Positions 1 to 5,681 are shown, counted from the stretch's first letter. The stretch: DNA of 6,344 bases from an uncultured Gammaproteobacteria bacterium (GCA_903926285.1 CAIYIP010000236.1:1-6344); one strand, 5' to 3'. Numbers and translations: made by a program. The notes: generated by a model not told the origin, from the sequence alone.

Positions 1-1089
1 CATAACTACAGGATTTCCCGCCAATGAGGGCTGGAACGGATAGTAGCCACTACCGCTCGTAACGTGACAGTTGGAACAGTATTCGTAGTAGACCTGAGAG
101 CCGGTTTTGCTTAAATTCAGCTTCAACAATTGTTGCGTTTCGGCATCGTTATAGGCGTATGGAGTTGCATTGCTCTCGTTTACAGCTGGCAGTGACTTCA
201 GATACTCAGCCATGGATTGCAGATCGGTGTCGCTCATATGCTGGGTAGAATTGTTTACTACTTCAACCATGGTGCCAAATGCAGTGCCGAAACGGTTATG
301 ACCTTCTTTCAGGAACTCCACAACGTCCGCCGTTTCCCATCGACCAAGGCCTGAGTTTGGATCACCGTTCAGGCTTGAAGCGGTCCAGTGATCAAGAGGT
401 GCGCCAGACAGGAAATCACTGTCGCCTTCATCAAGACCTTTCTCCTGCAGCAGCAGTCCGCGCGGCGTATGGCAGGCGCCGCAATGACCAAGGCCCTGGA
501 TTAGATACGCTCCGCGATTCCATTGATCGCTCTGGTTGGTATCAGGCTCATATGGGTCGTCATCAACAGTCACGACATTCCAGATGGCGAGTGGCCAGCG
601 CTGGCTTTTTATACCTGTAATTTCAGAAGGTAAATTAAGCTCGTTGACAGCAGTAACTTCTTCCATCAGAAAACTGAAAAGCGCACGCATGTCTTGTTCA
701 GACATCTTGGCATAGGAAGGATAAGGCATGGCAGGGTAGAGGCGGTGGCCATCGCGGGCAACACCGGTGCGCATCACGCGGTCAAATTCTTCAAAGGTGT
801 ATTCGCCAATTCCTGTTGCGGGGTCCGGTGTTATATTCGTGGCATAGATATTTCCCAGCATCGGTACGGCCATCTTCAGGCCGCCTGCCAAAGGGGCGCC
901 CTCAGGTATGGAGTGGCACGCCACACAGTTGCCCAAACGCGCAACGTATTCCCCATGAGACAAGCCAGCGGCCTCAGCCTGGGCAAGACTGTCCGTAGCA
1001 AAGGTACTGGCAGTGGTGACTGATTCCGAACTGCAACCTGAAATCACGACGAACGTAAACAAGCTACATGTCAGCTTTTTTAATGACAT
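1..1089 (-). CDS. Triheme cytochrome c lipoprotein, dehydrogenase electron-transfer subunit type (3' end beyond window)
   Basis: The minus-strand frame is open from ATG at 1089 to the left edge, giving 363 residues with no stop seen. The N-terminus is a lipoprotein signal: a short basic start, a hydrophobic stretch, then a lipobox VISGC with the lipidated Cys at residue 19. The +2 residue is Ser, so outer-membrane sorting is likely. Three haem c attachment motifs are present: CVACH at 55-59, CGACH at 203-207 and CSNCH at 338-342. A segment TNITPDPATGIG follows haem 1 (84-95), and YPAMPY around Met121 could supply the sixth ligand. This three-domain layout is typical of the cytochrome subunit of membrane-bound alcohol, gluconate or aldehyde dehydrogenases, which passes electrons to the quinone pool or terminal oxidases. 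The third domain is cut by the window edge; by comparison with the family, some tens of residues are missing. A dehydrogenase partner could be encoded further left but is not visible. AAAGGGGG five bases before the ATG fixes the start. The substrate is unknown. Confidence 0.9.
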   Translation of the reverse strand, partial: MSLKKLTCSLFTFVVISGCSSESVTTASTFATDSLAQAEAAGLSHGEYVARLGNCVACHSIPEGAPLAGGLKMAVPMLGNIYATNITPDPATGIGEYTFEEFDRVMRTGVARDGHRLYPAMPYPSYAKMSEQDMRALFSFLMEEVTAVNELNLPSEITGIKSQRWPLAIWNVVTVDDDPYEPDTNQSDQWNRGAYLIQGLGHCGACHTPRGLLLQEKGLDEGDSDFLSGAPLDHWTASSLNGDPNSGLGRWETADVVEFLKEGHNRFGTAFGTMVEVVNNSTQHMSDTDLQSMAEYLKSLPAVNESNATPYAYNDAETQQLLKLNLSKTGSQVYYEYCSNCHVTSGSGYYPFQPSLAGNPVVM

Positions 1090-1094
1090 GGATT

Positions 1095-1102
1095 CCCCCT
1101 TT
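1095..1102 (-). promoter_or_regulatory. Shine-Dalgarno site of the triheme cytochrome gene
   Basis: On the minus strand the bases read AAAGGGGG, followed by a five-base spacer and the ATG at 1089. It is strong and well spaced, and it settles the start of a gene whose far end is outside the window. Confidence 0.7.
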
Positions 1103-1163
1103 ATTATTGTTGAGGATGTACTGATGGATACCTGTTGCTGTGCTTTTTTTCTGGCGCCATTTT

Positions 1164-1185
1164 TTGAGCCACTTCTTGAGCCACT
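1164..1185. repeat. Tandem direct repeat, two copies of TTGAGCCACT with period 12
   Basis: TTGAGCCACT occurs at 1164-1173 and again at 1176-1185, separated by TC. It lies about 75-96 bases upstream of the cytochrome start, in the gap between the two minus-strand genes. The 12-base period is near one helical turn, so paired protein binding is conceivable, but nothing else supports this. It could equally be a chance duplication. Confidence 0.5.
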
Positions 1186-1262
1186 GCTTACACCAGTTTT
1201 TGCACTACAGAAACAAGCGGCCGGAAGCGTAACATTTTGCCGTGCGGTTGCCTATCCATCTT

Positions 1263-1279
1263 ATTGAGAGCTTCTCAAT
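1263..1279 (-). repeat. Perfect inverted repeat over the stop codon of the 159-residue protein gene
   Basis: ATTGAGA at 1263-1269 and TCTCAAT at 1273-1279 form a 7-base perfect stem with a 3-base loop. The stop codon of the minus-strand gene (1275-1277) lies inside the right arm. No run of T follows on the minus strand, so this is at best a weak, non-canonical terminator or an RNA-stabilising hairpin. An operator for the downstream cytochrome gene is another possibility. Confidence 0.45.
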
Positions 1280-1754
1280 GGATCGGCTCCTTATGTGCCT
1301 GGGGCAAAACCAGGTTCCATTCCGCGTGCACCAGAGCTTGTTCCAGCAGGTTATAGAATATAAACAGCATTGATTTATCGAGCATGAGATTCAAGCCTTC
1401 TCCGGCCTCCGGCAATAACTGGAGGTTAACCCGGGCATCGGCGTTGTTGCCCGCGTTTATTCTGTAGCCCAGTACACCATTCTCTCCAAGGGGGTAATTT
1501 GGTCGGAGTAGTGGCTGGTAGTCCTGTTTAAAAGCGCCGCCCTTGAACTGCTCGAGTGTGGTTTTATTTGAAGCGAGCTCCAGAATTCCTCCCGCCTTAT
1601 CCATCTGTTGTACGAGGACATTGATCAGCAGTGACGTATAACGGCGGGTGAGCCAGATACGCAGCTCATTTTCGTTGCTGGTCCTTGCTTTGAGTAGAAG
1701 GCGGTCTTCATGAGGAGCATAACTGACGTTTATCTGCTGAAGATTATTTTGCAT
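1275..1754 (-). CDS. Conserved-looking hypothetical protein, 159 residues
   Basis: I cannot assign a function. The protein starts at ATG 1754, the only usual start codon in the frame, since an upstream TAA is reached before any other. The ribosome binding site is weak: CAGGGA lies about 18 bases upstream. No signal peptide or membrane segment is visible, so it is probably cytosolic. The N-terminal part contains APHEDRLLLKART (13-25) and IWLTRRY (33-39). I recall this pattern, a short strand followed by EDRLLL and a WLTRR motif, from uncharacterised small proteins of many proteobacteria, but cannot name the family with certainty. The C-terminal part (about 121-148) is hydrophobic and probably helical. 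The gene is divergent from the TauE-like gene, with 197 bases between them, and sits 185 bases upstream of the cytochrome gene on the same strand. Co-transcription with the cytochrome is possible but unproven. Confidence 0.75.
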   Translation of the reverse strand: MQNNLQQINVSYAPHEDRLLLKARTSNENELRIWLTRRYTSLLINVLVQQMDKAGGILELASNKTTLEQFKGGAFKQDYQPLLRPNYPLGENGVLGYRINAGNNADARVNLQLLPEAGEGLNLMLDKSMLFIFYNLLEQALVHAEWNLVLPQAHKEPIH

Positions 1755-1772
1755 GAAATTATTCTGGAGTCC

Positions 1773-1847
1773 CTGGTGAATATTAGTAGATGCCTGGTGA
1801 GCTTAGTGTATGCAGAACCGGAACTGAATACATTCAAGCTCTGGTGA
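1773..1847. repeat. Three copies of CTGGTGA in the divergent intergenic region
   Basis: The heptamer CTGGTGA occurs at 1773-1779, 1794-1800 and 1841-1847, all in the same orientation. The first two start 21 bases apart, about two helical turns. All three lie between the divergently transcribed hypothetical gene and the TauE-like gene, just upstream of the hypothetical gene's start. They may be operator half-sites, but the motif is short and chance is a real alternative. Confidence 0.35.
1825..1836. repeat. Short inverted repeat TGAAT-AC-ATTCA
   Basis: This 12-base dyad, with 5-base arms and a 2-base centre, lies in the divergent promoter region between the second and third CTGGTGA copies. 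Its size suits a dimeric regulator, but no specific factor is recognised. Confidence 0.3.
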
Positions 1848-1915
1848 AAGGTGGGGGAGTTAATACACCTTTGCAAGAGCAGCTTGAAAATCAGGACATT
1901 ACTTAGAACGCAAGC

Positions 1916-1924
1916 TGTTAGAAT
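1916..1924 (+). promoter_or_regulatory. Possible extended -10 promoter of the TauE-like gene
   Basis: TG-T-TAGAAT matches the extended -10 pattern TGnTATAAT with one mismatch. Transcription would start around 1931, leaving roughly 20 bases before the ATG at 1952. No good -35 box is seen at the normal spacing, which fits an extended -10 promoter but also weakens the call. Confidence 0.3.
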
Positions 1925-1951
1925 GCGAAGCCTTTTCGTTGCGGTTACCTC

Positions 1952-2704
1952 ATGTCTGTTCTGGCTGATTTTTCCTTCTGGCAGCTTGTCGCTACGGGCT
2001 TGATTTTTATCTGGTCCGGTTTTGTGCGCTCAGGTCTAGGCTTTGGCGGTGCTGCGTTGGGTCTGCCGTTTATGCTGCTGGTATACAACCAGCCCATTTT
2101 TTGGATTCCCCTTATCGGATCTCACCTGTTGTTTTTTTCCGGGCTTACTCTGAGTAATCGCCTGCATAACGTGGATTGGCCCTATCTGGTTAAATCCGGA
2201 AAATTGATTTTACCCGCAGCAATTGCCGGTGTGTTTGGGCTGATCAATTTACCTAACCAGCTTCTGCTGTTTTTTATTTATGCAGTTACGCTGTTCTATG
2301 CTGTTTGCTGGGCTCTGGACAAAGCCATCAAGAGCCAGCGGCCTTGGGTGGATAATCTTCTGCTGCTGATTGGTGGTTACGTATCGGGGTCTTCATTAAC
2401 TGGAGCGCCCTTGATGATTGCGGTATTTATGCGCAATGTGCCGCTTACCAAATTGCGGGACACGATGTTTGTACTCTGGTTCATCATCGTGACCATTAAA
2501 TTAATCACGTTGTTTATCCTTGATGTCCCGCTGCAGACCCTGGCGGCAATTGCGTTAGTGCCGGTCGCCACAATAGGACATATCCTCGGACTCAAAACCC
2601 ACACCTATATCATGCAGCATGACAATTTGTTCAAACGTCTGATTGGACTCTTGCTTATCGTGGTGTGTATAAGCGGTCTTGCACAACTTCAGGCTACTGG
2701 ATAA
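1952..2704 (+). CDS. TauE/SafE family membrane transporter (sulfite exporter type)
   Basis: This 250-residue protein is hydrophobic throughout, with about eight predicted membrane segments, the usual size for the TauE/SafE (old DUF81) family. It shows the family's internal duplication: a Gly-rich GFGGAALGLPF at 30-40 near the N-terminus and a second GGYVSGSSLTGAP at 141-153 in the middle, each beginning a four-helix half. Characterised relatives export sulfite, sulfoacetate or other small anions across the inner membrane, but many members have no known substrate, and none can be read from this sequence. ATG 1952 is the only start after an in-frame TAG at 1919-1921; its ribosome binding site is weak. 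The gene stands alone between a divergent unknown gene and, 137 bases downstream, a hydroxyacid dehydrogenase on the same strand. No terminator is evident between them, so read-through is possible and the substrate might be a small organic or sulfonate anion. Confidence 0.85.
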   Translation: MSVLADFSFWQLVATGLIFIWSGFVRSGLGFGGAALGLPFMLLVYNQPIFWIPLIGSHLLFFSGLTLSNRLHNVDWPYLVKSGKLILPAAIAGVFGLINLPNQLLLFFIYAVTLFYAVCWALDKAIKSQRPWVDNLLLLIGGYVSGSSLTGAPLMIAVFMRNVPLTKLRDTMFVLWFIIVTIKLITLFILDVPLQTLAAIALVPVATIGHILGLKTHTYIMQHDNLFKRLIGLLLIVVCISGLAQLQATG

Positions 2705-2841
2705 GTGCCTGCAAAGGGTTTTAATAATTCTTTAATGCCGCGATAATCCCTGCTGTCCCGAATACAACAACAAGATTATTGCGAGCTGATTGCTCCGTTT
2801 GTTCTCCGGGGTTTGCATGAACGAGTAGCGACGGGTAATAC

Positions 2842-3801
2842 ATGAAGAAAATATTGATCACCCGGCGATGGCCGGAGCAAGTAATTGTGGCAATGCAGCA
2901 GAGCTTTGCAGTTACTTGTCAGAACTCGCCCATGACTACTCAGGAATGGCAGCGGGCATTTCAGGATTACGATGCAATTTGTCCATGCGTTGCTGATCGC
3001 GTCTCAGCAGATGTCTACCCCGCTGCCAAATTACGTACCTGTATTCTGGCCAACTATGGTGTGGGTTATAACCACATCGATACCAGTGCTGCCAAGGCTC
3101 GCGGCCTGACTGTTACCAACACCCCCGGTGTGTTGACAGATGCAACCGCCGATCTCGCGATGACTCTGCTTTTGATGCTTGCGCGCAGAGCAGGTGAAGG
3201 CGAGCGGCAATTGCGTGCAGGGCTTTGGTCAGGCTGGTATCCCACTCACATGATGGGAGCGATGGTCACAGGTGCCACACTTGGCATCATAGGCATGGGG
3301 CGTATTGGCCAGGCGATGGCCTTCAAGGCGCATTTCGGCTTTGGCATGAAAATCCTGTATCACAATCGCAGACCTGTGACAGAGGCGGGCATTGCTGCGA
3401 TGGGCGCCGAGTTTTGCGAGCACCTGGCAGACATGCTGGGCCGATGCGATTTTGTCGCGCTGCACTGCCCGAGCGGGCCCGCTACTCACCACCTGATGAA
3501 TTCAGAACGGCTGGCACAAATGCAGCCACATGCCTTCTTGATTAATACTGCCAGAGGTGATGTTGTTGATGAGACTGCATTGATTCAAGCCTTGAGCGCA
3601 GGGCAGATAGCCGGTGCCGGCCTCGATGTATATGAAAAGGAACCTGCCGTGCCAGCAGCGCTCACGCAAATGGAAAATGTCGTCCTGCTGCCTCACCTCG
3701 GCAGTGCCACGCTGCAAACCCGTGTTGCGATGGGGATGAGAGTGCTGCGTAATCTGGATGCGTTCTTTTCCGGGAAGGAAGTTCCGGATCGTGTTGCCTG
3801 A
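2842..3801 (+). CDS. D-2-hydroxyacid dehydrogenase, GhrB-like glyoxylate/hydroxypyruvate reductase
   Basis: The protein has 319 residues, a normal length for the family. It would reduce 2-oxo acids such as glyoxylate and hydroxypyruvate to D-hydroxyacids in the cytosol. The substrate-side loop NYGVGYNHID is at 71-80. The Rossmann nucleotide site GMGRIG is at 151-156. The catalytic triad is complete: Arg238 in NTARGD, Glu267 in YEKEP and His285 in LPHLGSAT. The stretch AHFGFGMKILYHNRR (163-177) closely resembles the E. coli GhrB sequence that I recall. At the end of the second strand there is His-Asn-Arg-Arg and no acidic residue, which suggests NADPH preference (inference). The start is ATG 2842 with a weak GGGTAA-type ribosome site. 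Downstream are two hairpins and a DUF3237 remnant. D-lactate, phosphonate or formate dehydrogenases share the fold, but the HFGF/HNRR block favours the reductase reading. Confidence 0.88.
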   Translation: MKKILITRRWPEQVIVAMQQSFAVTCQNSPMTTQEWQRAFQDYDAICPCVADRVSADVYPAAKLRTCILANYGVGYNHIDTSAAKARGLTVTNTPGVLTDATADLAMTLLLMLARRAGEGERQLRAGLWSGWYPTHMMGAMVTGATLGIIGMGRIGQAMAFKAHFGFGMKILYHNRRPVTEAGIAAMGAEFCEHLADMLGRCDFVALHCPSGPATHHLMNSERLAQMQPHAFLINTARGDVVDETALIQALSAGQIAGAGLDVYEKEPAVPAALTQMENVVLLPHLGSATLQTRVAMGMRVLRNLDAFFSGKEVPDRVA

Positions 3802-3812
3802 AAATATTCAGG
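3797..3812 (+). repeat. Hairpin CCTGAA-AATA-TTCAGG at the end of the dehydrogenase gene
   Basis: A perfect 6-base stem with a 4-base loop overlaps the TGA stop of the dehydrogenase gene. No T-run follows, so intrinsic termination would be weak. It may protect the 3' end of the message or be incidental. Confidence 0.4.
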
Positions 3813-3834
3813 TGGAACTTACGTAAAAATTTCC

Positions 3835-3850
3835 TGCAGAGAAGTCTGCA
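3835..3850 (+). repeat. Hairpin TGCAGA-GAAG-TCTGCA before the DUF3237 remnant
   Basis: A perfect 6-base inverted repeat with a GAAG loop ends just before the readable part of the DUF3237 fragment. It has no T-tract. Its position at the likely deletion junction makes it a possible scar or recombination point, but this is inference. Confidence 0.4.
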
Positions 3851-3853
3851 TGC

Positions 3854-4051
3854 TTGTCCAGGCGCGGCTTACTCAATCGCTCGCCAGATCCCGCCAATCC
3901 CGGCCAGACCAAATTGTATTTCCGCATGACACCTATCTTTGAAGCACCCTTTGGTCCCCATGAATGGCTGGCTCGAACCATGGTGCTCGGAACAGGAGAG
4001 CGCCTGAGTAATCCTGATCGCTCACAATTTACCTATTACCGGGTGAAATAA
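3854..4051 (+). pseudogene. C-terminal remnant of a DUF3237-family gene
   Basis: The frame can be read for 65 residues from a TTG at 3854; it is closed upstream by a TAA at 3824-3826, and no ATG lies at its beginning. The residues LYFRMTPIFE (21-30), WLARTMVLGTGER (38-50) and a YYRV end match the C-terminal part of DUF3237 proteins as I know them (YYFRTTPxFE, WLNRxxFVGTGER, and a final short strand). Full members are about 150 residues, so roughly the first 90 are missing. Only 52 bases separate this fragment from the dehydrogenase stop, so the missing part cannot be hidden upstream. No ribosome binding site precedes the TTG. The simplest reading is a gene cut by an internal deletion. Alternatively, a short protein could still be made from the internal ATG in FRMTP, but no suitable ribosome site is seen there. 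The function of DUF3237 is not established. Confidence 0.55.
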
Positions 4052-4064
4052 TCTGCAGCCTTTT

Positions 4065-4073
4065 AGGGAAGGA
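4065..4073 (+). promoter_or_regulatory. Shine-Dalgarno site of the exported S24-like protein gene
   Basis: AGGGAAGGA precedes the ATG at 4079 by five bases. It is one of the best ribosome sites in the window and fixes this start, which includes the twin-arginine signal. Confidence 0.65.
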
Positions 4074-4078
4074 TTGAA

Positions 4079-4567
4079 ATGACGATCAAGCGCAGGCAGT
4101 TGTTACAAATTACCGGGCTTTCCCTGGCGGCCAGTCCGTTTAGCGCGCTTCTTGCAGAATCATTGGTCGAGCCTTACTTGCAAATGGTTATAGTAAAAGA
4201 TGATCTTGCGCTGCCGGGCTTTGCGGCAGGGGACTTACTGCTGACTGATACCCGGGAAACCCGTTATTCAGGCGATGGTATTTATCTTTACCCGCATTGG
4301 GGTGCACCAAGACCCTATCAAATCAGCCTGATTGCCACGCTCGAGGGGCAAAGCCAGATGCTTGAGTTTCGCAATCCGGGCACTCAACAACTGCTATGGA
4401 CACAGTCGTTTGCGCTGGTTAGCCAGTTTGCTGGCAAGCTCAAACAGCACTTCTCTGCACCGTATGTAGTCAGTAAAACCGCAAATTATCCGCTGTTGCG
4501 ACTGCTAGCTTTAACGTCCAGCACTGACACCCCCGGTTATGGGATCAATATTTCGGAAAGTGTGTAA
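4079..4567 (+). CDS. Exported protein with Tat-like signal and degenerate S24/LexA-peptidase-like domain
   Basis: The 162-residue protein begins with KRRQLLQ (4-10) and a moderately hydrophobic stretch to about residue 26 (cleavage perhaps at LLA-ES). This resembles a twin-arginine signal, implying export of a folded protein. Residues 41-72 follow the S24/LexA C-terminal peptidase pattern: D42, P46 and GD at 51-52, then DGIYLYP (66-72). In active enzymes this segment reads D-S-M-x-P-x-x-x-x-G-D, with Ser as nucleophile. Here that Ser position is Leu43, and no clear Lys partner is seen about 35-40 residues later. The fold is therefore suggested, but peptidase activity is unlikely. The alignment is by eye and could be fortuitous. 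The gene ends 53 bases before the small frame leading the sigma factor gene and is on the same strand, so it may be the first gene of that operon. A strong AGGGAAGGA ribosome site supports the start. Confidence 0.75.
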   Translation: MTIKRRQLLQITGLSLAASPFSALLAESLVEPYLQMVIVKDDLALPGFAAGDLLLTDTRETRYSGDGIYLYPHWGAPRPYQISLIATLEGQSQMLEFRNPGTQQLLWTQSFALVSQFAGKLKQHFSAPYVVSKTANYPLLRLLALTSSTDTPGYGINISESV

Positions 4568-4610
4568 ACCGAAGCCAATTGGCCGCGTTCTATCAGACAA
4601 AGAACAAACC

Positions 4611-4615
4611 AGGAG
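4611..4615 (+). promoter_or_regulatory. Strong Shine-Dalgarno site for the small frame ahead of the sigma gene
   Basis: AGGAG is five bases before the ATG at 4621, an ideal spacing. It does not serve the sigma gene's own ATG at 4672, which is 56 bases further on. This mismatch is why the short frame at 4621-4665 deserves attention. Confidence 0.55.
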
Positions 4616-4620
4616 CTTCC

Positions 4621-4665
4621 ATGAGTGCAATTGATGGCACTGGCGAGCCATGGTCGGATGGCTAA
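4621..4665 (+). CDS. Possible 14-residue leader peptide, or interrupted 5' end of the sigma factor gene
   Basis: ATG 4621 with an ideal AGGAG site opens a frame encoding MSAIDGTGEPWSDG, then TAA at 4663-4665. The sigma factor ATG at 4672 is in the same frame, six bases after the stop. Two readings fit. One is a leader peptide whose termination hands ribosomes to the sigma start (reinitiation). The other is a sigma gene that formerly began at 4621 and has acquired a nonsense codon. The peptide has no recognised motif, such as a run of one amino acid, that would indicate attenuation. Expression is not shown. Confidence 0.4.
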   Translation: MSAIDGTGEPWSDG

Positions 4666-4671
4666 TATCAG

Positions 4672-5295
4672 ATGCCTGGATACAATCATAGTAGTAGCGA
4701 ATATAACCGCGAAGGTCGCAGCGAAGCTGGGAACAACGCCGGGGGCAAGGCACTGGAAAAAAACCGCACACTCGACTTATTCCTCAGCGGAGTGGAAAAG
4801 CGCGCATACCGTATGGCGCAGTTAGCCACCAACAATCCGGATGAAGCCCTGGATATTGTTCAGGATGCGATGCTCAAACTGGTGGAGAAATACGCCCATA
4901 AGGGGCAGGATGAGCTGGGCCCGTTGTTTTACTGCATTTTGCAGAGTCGCATCAAGGATTGGTACCGCCGCAATTTAGTGCGTAATCGTCTGCGCAGCTG
5001 GTTGGGGTCTGCCGATGCTGCGGACGATGACGAGGATGCAATGCAGCTCGTGGCTGATCCATCGGGTCGTACTCCTGAAGAAATAGTTATGGTAAATAAC
5101 AGTATGGCAGCGCTTGATGTAGCTTTGCGGGCCTTGCCATTGCGGCAGCAGCAGGTATTTTTATTGCGAGCCTGGGAAGGTCTGGATGTAAGGCAAACCG
5201 CTGCGGCAATGAAGTGTGCTGAAGGCAGCGTCAAGACGCATTATTCGCGTGCGTTGAAGGCTCTGCGAGCAAAACTGGGAGAACATTGGCAATGA
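4672..5295 (+). CDS. ECF-type sigma-70 family RNA polymerase sigma factor
   Basis: The protein has 207 residues. Region 2 covers about 41-101: VEKRAYRMAQLATNN and ALDIVQDAML for core binding, then LQSRIKDWYRRN (90-101) for -10 recognition. An acidic linker with ADDDEDAM lies at 117-124. Region 4 (about 153-202) has ALPLRQQQVFLLRAWEG followed by a helix-turn-helix ending in EGSVKTHYSRALKALR, which reads the -35 box. There is no region 1 or 3, as expected for the ECF class. Residues 1-32 are rich in Gly, Ser and Asn and look non-homologous. ATG 4672 is the first start after the in-frame TAA at 4663-4665, but its ribosome site is poor (GGATGG), so translation may depend on the frame at 4621. The gene overlaps the following membrane protein gene by ATGA, a sign of coupled synthesis with a likely regulator. 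Target promoters cannot be deduced here. Confidence 0.92.
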   Translation: MPGYNHSSSEYNREGRSEAGNNAGGKALEKNRTLDLFLSGVEKRAYRMAQLATNNPDEALDIVQDAMLKLVEKYAHKGQDELGPLFYCILQSRIKDWYRRNLVRNRLRSWLGSADAADDDEDAMQLVADPSGRTPEEIVMVNNSMAALDVALRALPLRQQQVFLLRAWEGLDVRQTAAAMKCAEGSVKTHYSRALKALRAKLGEHWQ

Positions 5296-5681
5296 CTTAC
5301 ATCAGAAATCAGGTTCAAACCGATAAAGTGGACAAAGTGGCCGAAGCGAAATTTTTGGCTGGCATAAAACAACAGCTGGATCACAGCTGTGATGCGCTGG
5401 ATGCCCGTACTTTATCGCACCTCAACAGCATTCGACACACGGCGCTCGAGCATAAGCAGAAACGGTTCAGTCCTTTGTGGCTTTCTTTAGGCGGCATGGT
5501 CACCGCGACATTTCTGGTGTTTTCGTTGAACCTTTCCTCTTTGCGGCTGCCAGGCACAGCGAATGCAACAGATGCTGCTCCTCTTGAAGATATCGAAATT
5601 TTGACGACTACAGAAAGTCTCGATTTTTATGAAGAGTATGAGTTTTACCAGTGGCTCGCGGAGAATGACTCCTCCGTTTGA
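5292..5681 (+). CDS. DUF3619-like single-pass membrane protein, candidate anti-sigma factor
   Basis: From ATG 5292 the protein has 129 residues. A TTG at 5286 would add two and lies closer to the GGGAG at 5277-5281, but the ATG that overlaps the sigma stop as ATGA is preferred. Residues 1-58 form a charged cytosolic part, including LDARTLSHLNSIRHTALE (36-53), predicted helical. One membrane segment spans about 60-81. The outside part ends in the acidic, aromatic motif LDFYEEYEFYQWLAEN (110-125). This order matches DUF3619 proteins as I know them, which follow sigma factor genes in several proteobacteria. The topology, with a small N-terminal domain inside and one helix, is that of anti-sigma factors, so it probably holds the sigma factor at the membrane. 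No zinc HxxxCxxC motif of the ZAS type is present. Its role is inferred from context. Confidence 0.72.
   Translation: MTYIRNQVQTDKVDKVAEAKFLAGIKQQLDHSCDALDARTLSHLNSIRHTALEHKQKRFSPLWLSLGGMVTATFLVFSLNLSSLRLPGTANATDAAPLEDIEILTTTESLDFYEEYEFYQWLAENDSSV

Noticed and set aside
279..1023. Plus-strand open frames at 279-620, 694-1023 and 816-998
   Set aside because: They lie antisense to the triheme cytochrome, whose minus-strand frame has a lipobox and three haem motifs; their translations have no recognisable pattern.
1013..1267. Plus-strand frame of 84 residues covering the cytochrome start and upstream gap
   Set aside because: It overlaps the signal peptide and ribosome site of the cytochrome, and its translation is low-complexity with no supporting ribosome site or family motif.
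2377..2604. Minus-strand frame inside the TauE-like gene
   Set aside because: It is a shadow of a hydrophobic coding region with clear family motifs on the plus strand.
2705..2841. Promoter or terminator between the TauE-like gene and the dehydrogenase
   Set aside because: I looked for -35/-10 pairs and for GC-rich hairpins with T-runs and found none good enough to report.
3797..3850. Intrinsic terminator after the dehydrogenase
   Set aside because: Both hairpins have only 6-base stems and no following T-run, so they are listed as inverted repeats rather than terminators.
4574..4583. Palindrome GCCAATTGGC before the sigma gene as an operator
   Set aside because: It is a single 10-base palindrome with no second copy and no known matching regulator; chance is sufficient.
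4511..4771. Minus-strand frame across the gap before the sigma gene
   Set aside because: It is antisense to two supported plus-strand features and has no motif or ribosome site.
4625..4825. 66-residue plus-strand frame from ATG 4625
   Set aside because: It is out of frame with the sigma gene, overlaps it, and the AGGAG site fits ATG 4621 better; no motif is seen in the product.
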